Assembly (NCBI GenBank): GCA_043228905.1 | Contig: JBHGNT010000012.1 | Span: 16,554,001 to 16,618,000 of the forward strand | Direction of reading: 5' to 3' | DNA length: 64,000 nt | DNA from: Azolla caroliniana | Taxonomy: Eukaryota > Polypodiophyta | Part shown: positions 40,051-51,189 of the stretch, in pieces | Position numbering within the stretch: position 1 is the first letter of the stretch | Layout: the number at the start of each line of letters is the position of its first letter | Notes under the pieces: model-generated | Told to the model about the DNA's origin: nothing | The model's database searches: none | What the model saw: only the letters and a program-made list of their open reading frames with translations | Made by a program: the position numbers and the translations under genes

Positions 40051-41180
40051 TATTTTTATGCATATGACTTTTGAACATTGACTAATTGTAAATGTCTCCT
40101 TTTAAATATATCATTTGATTTCTTGGATAAAGTGATGTCTGAGTAATGGACGTTAATTTTGAGTTTAATTAGTATGTGTACATGTTGGCCGTTTTGGTTC
40201 CCATTCTTGTGTGCCAAGGTATTGGTGAATCTAAATTTATTGTCCAACTAATGAACTTAAAGTTATAAATGTCAAGTTATTGCGTATGGGTTTATTGCAT
40301 ATCATAGGTATCATTTTTCATGTGTCAGATTTGATTGGAATCATTTTCTCCCTAATGAACATAAAGTTTGAGTTTAATTAGTATATATATACATGTTTCC
40401 TTTGGTCTCCCTTCATTATTGATTAAGGTAATCTTGAATCTAAATTTTTACTTTGATATTTGTTATAAATGGCAAGTTATTGTGTATGGGTTTGTTGCAC
40501 ATCAGAACTATCATATGTCATGTGTCAGATTTGATCAAATAATTTTCTCGACATATTTGTATCTCGTAGTTGTATCCCTCGCAAATTCTTTTAAGATGTC
40601 TTAGATATAAATATAGGTCAAAATTAACAGAAGTACTTTGTTTTGTGGGGTGTGATTACAAGAATGCACTTATTTTCTTGGATGTGATTTTCATATTATG
40701 TAAAATGAAGTCACAAAATTAACGAAAGTTGATTATATTAGTAGGGTATGTTTTTCGCATAATGTAAAATGGCTGGTAGTACAATTATATTTGCATTGAC
40801 TTATAGACCTTATGTACGAATTTGATATAATAATTTGGTATGGAGAATACGAGACTATTGCTTTTATGGTCGTCATATTAATATGATCTATTATTTGCTA
40901 AGTTTTGATAGATTATGTACGCATGCGTCATACCTTATTGAAAATCTCTTAAAATAATGCATTTTTTAACCCGAAACCAAAATGTCAAAAAGAGAATGCG
41001 ACATATTATCTGTTTCAAATGACCTGGTGTTTAAGCAATATGATTGTTAGCCCTAGCTAGTTGTTATTTAGTTCTATATCCAGAGCATAATGATATTGGT
41101 AGGGAAAAATACACGATAGAATAACGAACCCTTCATACACTAGTTAACCTTTGGTTTGTCTATAGACTAATGATTCGCAA
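40051..41180. other. AT-rich intergenic DNA
   Basis: No gene is supported. Two related stretches (about 40145-40310 and 40360-40540) share GAGTTTAATTAGTAT, TGGCAAGTTATTG/GTCAAGTTATTGCGT and CATGTGTCAGATTTGAT, a diverged direct duplication of about 200 bp downstream of the methyltransferase gene. Confidence 0.6.
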
Positions 41181-41630
41181 TCGACAACAGTTCGGTTTAA
41201 CAACTTAATGGCTGACATGGTTCGGTTCAATCGGGGCGGGGGGGTTACTGGTTCGGTTCAATTTGAGCCTTTGTCAGTTTAAATGGTTTAAAACCACGGT
41301 TCAAACGGTTTAAAAAATTAAAATGTGAACTATTGAACAATTAAAACTTTGTAAAGTTAAGATGTGAAATTTTGAATTTTGACCTAACTTGAAAACCAAA
41401 ACCGAACTATGAAACCGCGGTTTTAATGGTTTAACGGTTTGAAAGTCTCTAAAACCGTTTGGTTTGAGCTTGAATTTTTTGTAACGTTTCGGTTTAAACT
41501 GTTTTGATTTAAACGGTTTTGTGGTTTGGTTTAAGTTTCAATTTTTTAAAACGGTTCGGTTTTATAACGGTTTGAGTTTGACACTCGAACCGAGCCGAGC
41601 CGAGCCGAACCGAACCGAACCGTTCCTGAT
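41181..41630. repeat. CGGTT/GGTTTAAAC-type simple repeat
   Basis: Degenerate repeats of CGGTTTAAACGG and AACGGTTT run through the region and end in a clean (GAACC/GAGCC)n pentamer tract at about 41587-41626. Confidence 0.85.
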
Positions 41631-41855
41631 GAATACTAAATTGCGAGAAGAAATACACCCAAACCCACACAGAAGCCATCAGAATGATGAGTCTCCCCTG
41701 AAGACACCCCCCTTTCTAGAAAATGGAGAGTGGAGCAGCATCATGGACCTCAGCTACAGAAGGATGGATCTGCTATGGAAGGCATGTTTCCAGGATTCTG
41801 CTACCTCATGCAAGGTGTGTTTTTTGTGATTTGCTTATTCCTTGTATGCATATAC

Positions 41856-41900
<45 letters not shown>

Positions 41901-42700
41901 TCATTGGACTACAGCCCTAATACTGTAAAAGAAGAAGAGAGAAATCAAATGGGATGGCATTTGTTATAGGGAGAAATCCGAAATACACTGGAGCTTTCTC
42001 ACTGAATTCTGGCCTTGGGAAATAACAAAAGCCAATGTCTACTTGGGAAAGGAAACAAGCTGGGGTACTTCTGAGATTTTTCCCATAATTATTTTGTCGA
42101 ATCGAATAGTCTTGTAGGAGCCTATGAGATGATCATACAACACTATCAATAGAGTACAAAGAAAGATTAAAGAAACTAGCAAGTGAAGTTGGAGCTAGGG
42201 CACCACTGTTCACTCTCCATTGCCCATACACATCTGCATCACCAACTGGTAGAATGTTTCACATTCATTGCCAACAATTCTCACAAGCCAGTGGTAGGAC
42301 ATGCTGTAAAGAGAAACGTGACAATTATGGTATAATAATGTCCATGTGGGGCCAACATGACCCATGGGATCCATAGAAGCTGATCCTTGATATAGGTATT
42401 CTTAAAATTCATGCCTGATGTTCTCATATGTGAGGCATTCCAAAGTGAGATGTTCTTTTTTTTTTCGCTAACCTCAGTTTTTATTTTCAATATGTGTGAC
42501 CATATCATGGCACATCTTGCCTGCATTTTAGCATGTGTGTCTGGATATATGCTTGGACATCAGCCAGATATGGTCGATCATTTCCCTAAATTGAGAATTA
42601 GTGCAGCTTACCTGATCTGAAATTTATATTGTTCTCTTCTCCAGATCTTATGGATGGCTTCCAGTGTGGCTCAGTAAAACATGGTATTATGTTCTCTAGA
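41631..42700. other. Intergenic DNA with a GA microsatellite
   Basis: A (GA)n tract is at 41858-41896. The stretch 41640-41815 has even base composition and a CAAG/GTGTG junction that could be an exon end, but none of its three frames is recognisable and it is not called a gene. Confidence 0.4.
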
Positions 42701-43484
42701 CTCTTTCGTTTCCTCTATATACACATCCGGATATTCTTCAACATGCCATCATCACCCTGCAGCATATGGTTTGATAGTGAGTACAAGGCAACCAAAGACA
42801 AACTTAAGGCCATTCTATAAAGACAACACAATGACTGTCCAATGTCGATTATGCTATTGAGGGTTATTGTGAATGTGTAACGACATGATCCCAATGAGAG
42901 CATCCCCTGTATCTAAAGAAACCTAAGTAACCATCTGGGCACCAAACTAAGGATACAAACCCTGTAGTAAAGTCCATATCATTAATGGTTGTTTCCAAAC
43001 ACACCTCAAAGCGCTTGGAACGAGCTTACCACATTTTCAAATATTTGTGGGATAAAGCTCATGTCCTTGGATGAGTATGATATGCACTGTTGTCAATACT
43101 TGCATGGAGCATGTGGGCTATTGCATGTAATCTGTTAATATTCCATTGTACACATGTAATCTGTTATATTCCACTATACAATATGTAAATCCATGTGCAG
43201 GAGGGAAAAGGGCTTACCATCTTTAGGAGAGGATTGCATCACCTGACCAAGCACATCATAATCAGAAGGCAAAAGGAGAACTTGAGCACCCCCATAGAAT
43301 AGTGCGAATTCAATCATTGATTGCTCAGTCCTTCTAAGAACCAAACTGTTGCATCCCCAAATGCATGAGGTTCAACGTTATCACGATGTGCACTTCACAT
43401 GTACGTGGACAAGCACTGGTCCTTTATCTGCAGGTGGTGATCGAGGAGCAAAAAGATGATTTGTAAAGATGTTTTTCCAAGTTA

Positions 43485-43538
43485 GGTCTCGAACCCGTTA
43501 ACTTCATGATAGATTATATAGGCTGCACCAATAGATCA
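43485..43538 (-). other. tRNA-like A/B box sequence
   Basis: On the minus strand GATCTATTGGTG (A-box-like) and GGGTTCGAGACC (B box) are at tRNA spacing. The acceptor stem is not convincing. Confidence 0.5.
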
Positions 43539-43885
43539 CAATATACGATTCAATGTAATATGATTCTTTATTTTTATTAAATATTAACCCATGAACTTTA
43601 GGTTAGATTAAATTAAATTAAATTAACCCAATACACCACACAACACATACACGAATGAAAAAAATATGATTTTATTTATTGAATGCCTGGGATATCTACC
43701 CCCTCAAGAATTTGCGAGCTACATTGCTTTTTTATTCTTCCCACGCATAAGATACATGTTTCTTTTTCCTCCCCTTCCTAGATGAGATTGCCTTTATATA
43801 GTGTTTCTTAATTCTCATGCTTTATCTTAAATACAATGACTAAATCATGTAGAATTATCAGAATGGTTTTATTTAATATATATAA

Positions 43886-43945
43886 TTATTACTCTAGTGG
43901 TATTTACTATCTTTTAAAGAGAAATGGTGTGGGTGGGGTTCGAAA
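43886..43945 (+). other. tRNA-like A/B box sequence
   Basis: CTCTAGTGGTATTTAC (A-box-like) and GGGGTTCGAAAC (B box). It is degenerate and lies in AT-rich DNA. Confidence 0.4.
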
Positions 43946-44399
43946 CTTAAACATTATGCTTCTTTAAAAATAACATTTTAAAATGGACAATTTCTTTGCT
44001 TTGGAGGTGGTTTCACATCGTGTGCCATTAGTGATATGACATTGTCATTCAATGAGAATACAAACCCTCCACTTTGGTCAATCTCATCAAGGGTTGGTTC
44101 CCAGAAACACCTTGAAACTCTAGGAATAAGTGTATCACATCCGAAGTACTTGTGCTGACACATGAGAGGAATTTCTCATGTCCTCACATTTCATATGATA
44201 TTAAATATCATGAATGATGGTGTTATTATAAAGAGGGCACATATGATAGGGTCACCCTATAACGTATGGTTTGATGAACATAAGGCAACCGAAAACAACC
44301 TTAGGGACATTCCTGGAAACAAGGGATGCATGGACAAATGTACCAAGGGTAAAGAGATATAAGGTCCATCACATCTTAAAGAGTACCCAAAGAGGGCAT

Positions 44400-45119
44400 G
44401 GAGAGCTATCAAAGGACAGCACATAAAGGGGCATCTTTCCTCTACTATAATCTTGGCATATACATGAAGGATAGAAGCCCCATATCAACGTGTTTTCCCC
44501 TTAATGTACATGGAATTTTTTGAGGATGATGAGGTAATGAAAAATCTGAAACACCTTCAGTGGCAAGGCTGTAAATAAACTTCACCTATGCTAAAATGGA
44601 CTAGTTCAGTGGATAAAGATGGATACTTGCCTTACTAAAACAGACAATAGAACAAGGTATTCCTTGAGACTAGCAAGATAACTGGATCAGTACACTCTAG
44701 AAAGGAGGGAATATATATCAGCTCACTAATTAACACAATTATCTGGGTTCTTGCATGACTAAACTTCTACACAGTACTGCTGAACATTCATTTAGCGAAT
44801 AAGGAGTCATGTCTATATTTTTAAAATTATGGTGATGGCTAGCTCTGCGCTGCTTTGTCATGAACCTGTATTAGGATAGTAGGCTCATTTGGAATTCAAT
44901 GTGCAATAGATTCAGAGGTGAGTAATGAAGAGTTATTGAATCGGACACGTTGTATTTGGGAGGGATGGCCACTTAGTCACATATTATGAGATCCTTGGGT
45001 ATGATCTGAACCCTGACCTATGCAACCAGATGTTACAGTCTCTTTCTTCGCATATTCTGGTGTATAGAGAAATACATCTTAATTGGACAACAATGTGCCA
45101 CTCCCTCTAAGTTACAGTA
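44400..45119. other. Intergenic DNA upstream of the PPR gene
   Basis: No coding frame or clear repeat. A clear promoter cannot be assigned. A GA-rich stretch (45210-45227) lies in the probable leader of the PPR gene. Confidence 0.4.
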
Positions 45120-45286
45120 ATGTCTTCATGCCAATGTCCACATTTTTTTGAACCTTTTTTTGGCACATTTACCAGTGAGAACTTGGGTGAAGGAACTTAT
45201 GGTGGGAAAGAGAGAGAGAGAGAGAGATCTGACTTGTTTGATTTCAGAATAGCTTCAGTTCCCCAGTTTTTAAACATGGTTTTCTC

Positions 45287-48200
45287 ATGGATGGATACTT
45301 CAATCCCCCTTGGGTTCACGAAGAGTTTCAGAGAAGCAAAGTTTTTCATTCAGCCCAAGGAAAGAAACACAATAATAAGGAGAATATTCATGAAAAGTTT
45401 AAATTCGTGTCCCTGCTTAATGTGTGTGCTGAGAAGAGGAATCTTATTGAAGGTATTAGATTGCATAATGATATTACTAGAAGGTTTCTCTTCCTGGAAA
45501 AGAGTCCTTATCTAGTTAGTGCTTTAATCAGCATGTATGCCAAATGTGGAGATCTTCTAAAAGCACAAAAGTTGCTGGAAAAGCTTCCAATTCGGGAAAC
45601 GTCTTCTTGGAATGCTCTAATTGGAGGATATGTCCATGAAGCTCAAGACCGTGAAGCATTGATATGTTTCGAACAAATGAGAAGTGAGGGCACACCCTCT
45701 AATGCAGTCACGTTTACATGCCTCTTGAAGGCTTGTGGAAGAATTGGTGGTCTATGTAAGGGTGTTGAAATTCATGATGAAATTGTGAGAAAGGGATTTT
45801 TGGAGAAGGATATCGTGCTCGGAAATGCTTTGGTGGATATGTATGCTAGATGTGGTATGGTTGAAAGTGCTCAAGAAGTGCTCGAAAAGCTTCCTACTCG
45901 AGATGTCATCTCATGGTCAGCACTGCTGTCAGGTTATGTTCAGAAGGGGCAAGGTGAGAAAGCATTGGACTATTTTGAACAAATGCAATGTGAGGGTCTC
46001 TCTCCAAATGAAATCACCTTTGTTTGCATCCTGAAGGCCTGTGGAACCATAGGAGCAATAGAAAAAGGCAAAGAAATACATCGTGAGTTGGTGAGTAAGG
46101 GATTGATGGAAAAGAACATTGTGCTTGGCACAACTTTGGTTGATATGTATGCAAAATGTGGTGCGCTTGCAGAAGCAAAGCAAGTACATGAAGAGTTTTT
46201 GGTTCAGAATACAGTATCTTGGTCTTCATTAATTGCAGGATATGCTGAAAAGGGTCAAGTTTGTGAAGCTTTAAAGCTTTTCGAGCAGATGCAAACTGAA
46301 GGTTTTACACCAGATTCAATCACTTTTATTTGCATCCTAAAGCTTTGCAGTGGCTGTTCAGATGGAGCTGTAAACAAGGGCAAAGAAATTCATTCCAAGA
46401 TTGTGACCAAGGGCTTAATAGAAAATGATGTATTGCTTGGTAATGCATTAATGGATATGTATGTAAAGTGTGGGATGCTTACAAAAGCTCAGAGTTTGTT
46501 CGATGAGCTTAGTGTTCGAGACATTGTCTCTTGGTCTATATTGATTGCAGGGTATACTGAAGAGGGCCATGGTCAAGAAGCATTAAACTGTTTCGATCGA
46601 ATGCTTAGTGAGGGGCTCTCACCTAACACAGTGACATTAATATGTGTTTTGAAAGCCTGTGGTATCAGAAGAGATATAGAAAAGGGCAAACAAATTCATG
46701 ATGAGATTGTACGTAGGTGCTTCCTGAAGAAGGATATTGTGCTTGGTACTGCTTTGATAGATATGTATGTGCGATGTGGAGTGCTTTCAAAAGCACAAGA
46801 GGTGCTTGATGATCTTCCTGTCCAAGACACGGTGTCATGGTCTACTATAATAAAGGGTTATTCTGAACATGGACAATATCATGAAGCATTGAGTTCTTTC
46901 AATAGGTTGCAAAGTGAGGGTGTCTCTCCAGATGCTATCACAATCATTTGTATCTTGAATGTTTGTGGTATCTTGGGATCTCTAGACAAGGGAAAACAAA
47001 TTCATGAGAAGATTGTGAGCATGGGAATGTTAGAGAAGAATGATATTATACTTGCCAATGCTTTGGCAGCCATGTATGCTAAATGTGGGGTACTCGAGAA
47101 GGCAGAGGAAGTGCTTGACGAACTTCCCAATCGGGATGTCGTCTCTTGGAATACATTAATTTCTGGCTATGTTCAACAAGGTCGAAGTGATAAAGCCCTA
47201 AGTTGTTACGAAAGGATTCAAAATGATTGCCTTTCTCCAGATGTGGTTACATTTATCTGCATCTTGAAGGCATGCGGCATCACAAGAGCTATAGATAAGG
47301 GTAAGCAAATCCACAATGAAATTGTGAGGATCGGCTTACTAGACAAGGATATGGTGCTTAGCAATGCGTTAGTTGACATGTATGCCAAATGTGGCATGCT
47401 TGGAAAAGCTCAACACCTACTTGAAAGGCTTTCTGTTAGAGATATAGTCGCATGGAACTCACTGATTGGTGGCTACACTGAACAAGGCCGGTATAGTGAT
47501 GCATTAAATACTTTTAAGCAAGTGAAAAGAGAGGGTCTCATTCCAGATGCGGTTACCTTTTCTTTCATCTTGAAAGCATGCAGCAATATAGGAGCTATTG
47601 AAAGTGGTAAGAGAATTCATAACGAGATCTTAAAGGTGCGTTCACATGAGAAGGATCTGGTGCTTGGCACTATGTTGGTTGATATGTATGCGAAATGCGG
47701 TCTACTATCTAAAGCACATGAATTACTTGAAGAGCTTTCTATTCGGGATATAATCGCTTGGAATGCACTCCTTTCAGGGTATGCCCAACACAGGCAAGGT
47801 CAAGGTGCGATGAAATGCATCGAATGCTTACAAAGTGAGGGACTTTCTCCAAATGAGATCACATTTGTATGTATTCTAAGTGCTTGTGGCCACTCAGGGC
47901 TATTAAGTGAGGCTGAAATGCTTTTCAGAAGCATGATGATAACTCCGAGCTTAGAGCACAATACTTGCATGGTGACCACTTTTGGAAGTGCAGGATACTT
48001 TGAGAAAGCAATCTCACTTATTAAGAGGGTTTCCTCTTCTGATTATACCATTGTTTGGTTTGCGCTATTGAATGGCTGTAGGAAATGGGGAAATATGAGA
48101 CTTGGGAAATTAGCTTTTGATTGGACTGTACATCATGATGATCATGATCCTATGGTTGACATTAATTCGGCGAATGTCATGAAAGAGGATGTCAATGACA

Positions 48201-48301
48201 TAGGACCAAGCTATGATTGGATTGATGGAAATAGAAGTGCCTATCCCTTTCTCCTTGGGAATAAGAAGGTTTCTGAAAGTAAAGATGCATGTTCAAAGTG
48301 A
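45287..48301 (+). CDS. PLS-class pentatricopeptide repeat protein
   Basis: An intronless ORF of 1004 codons. It holds about nine successive PLS triplets of about 100 residues, each with the pattern ALVDMYAKCG...A..L...L..RD..SWN.LI.GY...G...EAL..F..M..EG..P...TF.CILKACG. It ends in a shortened E-type region (WFALLNGCRKWGNMRLGKLA), with no E+ or DYW domain. PPR proteins bind single-stranded organellar RNA, one base per repeat. PLS proteins usually specify C-to-U or U-to-C editing sites, and a protein without DYW would need a partner deaminase. The predicted N-terminus (MDGYFNPPWVHEEFQ) is not an obvious transit peptide. An overlapping frame at 45275 reads MVFSWMDTSIPLGFTKSFRE, so a frameshift or a missed upstream exon is possible. 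No disabling lesions were found within the repeats. Confidence 0.95.
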   Translation: MDGYFNPPWVHEEFQRSKVFHSAQGKKHNNKENIHEKFKFVSLLNVCAEKRNLIEGIRLHNDITRRFLFLEKSPYLVSALISMYAKCGDLLKAQKLLEKLPIRETSSWNALIGGYVHEAQDREALICFEQMRSEGTPSNAVTFTCLLKACGRIGGLCKGVEIHDEIVRKGFLEKDIVLGNALVDMYARCGMVESAQEVLEKLPTRDVISWSALLSGYVQKGQGEKALDYFEQMQCEGLSPNEITFVCILKACGTIGAIEKGKEIHRELVSKGLMEKNIVLGTTLVDMYAKCGALAEAKQVHEEFLVQNTVSWSSLIAGYAEKGQVCEALKLFEQMQTEGFTPDSITFICILKLCSGCSDGAVNKGKEIHSKIVTKGLIENDVLLGNALMDMYVKCGMLTKAQSLFDELSVRDIVSWSILIAGYTEEGHGQEALNCFDRMLSEGLSPNTVTLICVLKACGIRRDIEKGKQIHDEIVRRCFLKKDIVLGTALIDMYVRCGVLSKAQEVLDDLPVQDTVSWSTIIKGYSEHGQYHEALSSFNRLQSEGVSPDAITIICILNVCGILGSLDKGKQIHEKIVSMGMLEKNDIILANALAAMYAKCGVLEKAEEVLDELPNRDVVSWNTLISGYVQQGRSDKALSCYERIQNDCLSPDVVTFICILKACGITRAIDKGKQIHNEIVRIGLLDKDMVLSNALVDMYAKCGMLGKAQHLLERLSVRDIVAWNSLIGGYTEQGRYSDALNTFKQVKREGLIPDAVTFSFILKACSNIGAIESGKRIHNEILKVRSHEKDLVLGTMLVDMYAKCGLLSKAHELLEELSIRDIIAWNALLSGYAQHRQGQGAMKCIECLQSEGLSPNEITFVCILSACGHSGLLSEAEMLFRSMMITPSLEHNTCMVTTFGSAGYFEKAISLIKRVSSSDYTIVWFALLNGCRKWGNMRLGKLAFDWTVHHDDHDPMVDINSANVMKEDVNDIGPSYDWIDGNRSAYPFLLGNKKVSESKDACSK

Positions 48302-51189
48302 AATACCATAATGTCATAAGAAAGACCTTCCCCATCTGTTGAAGAACGTATCATTGCATGTGTTTACGATAAATGATGATAGGGCTGAAATGTTGAAGCG
48401 TATATGCATTCGAAAGAGAAAAACATGTAACTTTGCAAACTACATTCATGTCTCTAGGGATCATAGGAACTAATCCTTCAACTCGAGCTTCACGCATATT
48501 CAAATATTCCACTTTGGAAGACATGATGGAAACGAATGGAGGCTTAGAAGAATCAAATAGAGTCTTCTAAGGAGAAAAGGAATTTGGTGGTGGACCAACT
48601 ACTTCGTAAGAAAATGTTTTTGGACTTTTTCAGTCTTCATAAGTGGACTTACACAATGGTCTCCCTATCATAGAGAAGCATCGGTGTCACTAAGCATCAC
48701 AGAGGTATTCCTTGATAACCCAATAGATGGTTTCTCCATGGATATGTTACCAAATGCACTAGCAAGCCCTCTTTCTTGTTTCCAAGCGACAATTAGCACA
48801 TTCTTTCCATCTATAGTTGGAGGAAACTTGAAGGTGATTGACCTTTACTTTTGAGACATTATTGGGCACAATACCTGGACTATCCTTATTGAGATTCTAC
48901 ATGCAATTGATACTCAAGTTTGCTGAATGATTAAAAGTTATAACGGCTAGTTAGCTCCAACAACTAGTTAGCCCAATGGCCAGATCTTGGCCTTTATAAA
49001 GAGGAACTTTCTCCTCATGTAAATATGAGGGACCTTTGTATTTTCTCCCTCCTGTTGTGACATACCAATGTATATTACTAAACAAATGTGCCTTCGCATT
49101 TTTCAATTAAGTTACTATGGAGCTATTGATAGTCAAGTTATTATGCATGCAATTGTATTTAAAGACAAGCTTTTTTTGCCAATAGTATTTACTAAAACCC
49201 TCGAGGTAGTACAAGCATGCCTCGATGGTTGCATACTCAGTTGAGTGTCAATAGCTCTAAAATAAAGATTGTGCTTGTGAAGAGCCAAAATAAGGATAAA
49301 CTATGAATTATGTACAATAATGAGCCTTAGTTGAAACTGTGGAAAGCTTTAAATTCCTTAGCCTTGAAGTTTCCTCAAATCATAGATGGAATGAACATGT
49401 TACCCATAACATAAAGATGGAAAAGAGAGCATATTATACATTTGAGAGCACATGCAAATATGGAGTAATTAAATGTTGGGTTCTCAAGAAATACCTTATC
49501 ACACGTGATACCGATACCCAAATCAACTTGGAAAGAGTTTGAAAATCTCTAAAAGCATTTTCTTACAAAGTTTTACGAAATCAACAAATGTTATAAACCA
49601 TGCTTCTTGAGACGATATAACTTCCCTTTGAGATTATGGCCATGGAAAGGGTTGTCAAATACATGTTTACTATTCAAAAATGCCCCTCACATAAACCATA
49701 AAAGTAAAACTGTGTAGTATTTGGTTAGCTCCCATGATATAGGATGCAACATACTTGCTTCATGATGCATGGATAGATTCATTTACAAATGAGCCCTATT
49801 TGCAACGCTAATATATCATGACATGGAAAAAATGCTTGGTAATTGAACATGTGGACATGGGAAAAATGTGGAGGCTCATGCTACATGTGTTGCTTTGAAT
49901 TAAGAAGCCATATTATTCACCAAATGCGAAAATGCACACACCAATCTTTAGAGCCCATCTTGTTGTTTGCAATATAAACCATTTTTACCATATAACTTAA
50001 CTTACATGCACTACGATTTGAGATGAGGCATGCCCCAAAAGTGATGAGGGTAGTTGACTATGAACATTTTTCCTTAAATAAGTTCAAGGGTGAGAGTATG
50101 ACCTTCACCTATGCTTTCCATACATCTTCAACCAAACCCTATCCTTGCATGAATTTCTCTCACATATCCACAATATGCACTCTCATTTGCGATATTCAGC
50201 AGTAAAATTCTTGAACAGTGAGAATCTCTACTCGCTTTTACATGTATTCCATGAAAATGTTATATTTTTTGTCTCATATGTCATATCAACCTTTGAAGAC
50301 AATAATAAAATCTACCTACATTCCTATCTATCTATCTAAGGGTTATGTCTAGAGTGCTCAACTTCTTTCCATCAAATGGCTTTTCTTATTGTGAGGATAT
50401 TGCGAGGGGTTGTGGTATGGATGGTGGGAGATGTTTGGACTCTCTATGGATATGGTCAGCCTTCTAACATAAACTATGTTTTTTCTTAGACATTGGGAAT
50501 GTATGAGTTAACACTTCTTTTATGAAAAATATCAAGAGCAAAAGTATGAGCATGATTTCAAATAAAAATCTTTCATAAAAATAGAATCACTCTCTTCTTT
50601 TTTAAAATTTAGAGCTACTCACACATAAGACTCTATTCTTTGCATAAGCTCTGTGAACTTTCTCCAATATCATAACTGTAAACGTAGAACACTTCAAACA
50701 TTTATGCTCTCTACTCAAAACTTATGCATAACCCAAATGCTTGAGCCAACAATTTTGAAACCAAGTGAGATGGAGCACTCACAGAATGATAAGTTTTAAA
50801 TATACAAAATTGGGTCCAAATTAATCTCTGCCCTAATCAATGATCACAATTAATTGGTTTGACATCAAACCTCATGCCATCATAATCATATCATTAACTA
50901 CCTAAGTCATAATCATATCATTAACAACCTAAGTCATCACACTTAACTTTTTTGCCTTTTCTGTCGTTTTATCTGATATCCAAAAAATGGATTGTGGTTG
51001 TTTCGTCTCGTAGGCCACTTTTTGCACTTCCATTCCACTTCTCATCAAAATAATATTCCATCAATATTCCGAAAACAATTCCAATGGGTTTTTTTAGTGC
51101 ATCTAATTTAATGTCTATAAACCAAGTTTCAATGATTTGGTTTATATTCCAAGAATATGTAAGGTATAATTTCCCTCTATTAATGATAG
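48302..51189. other. Intergenic DNA, no gene seen
   Basis: About 2.9 kb of AT-rich DNA between two convergent genes. A TATA-like CCTTTATAAAGAGG followed by CTCATGTAAATATGAGGGACC at about 48990-49035 resembles an LTR promoter remnant, but no ends or coding parts can be defined. Short ORFs here have no recognisable content. Confidence 0.5.

Larger units (their letters stand above)
42744..44320. repeat. Two diverged copies of a two-part repeat in swapped order
   Basis: Block A (ATGGTTTGAT..ACAAGGCAACC) is at 42744-42820 and 44246-44312. Block B (CAAACC..GTTG(T/G)TTCC(A/C)..ACACC) is at about 42950-43060 and 44065-44150. The order is A-B then B-A, as expected from remains of a longer tandem array. 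No coding sequence. Confidence 0.5.

Noticed and set aside
41629-41829. Possible protein-coding exon ending CAAG/GTGTG
   Set aside because: No frame has recognisable content and no partner exon was found nearby.
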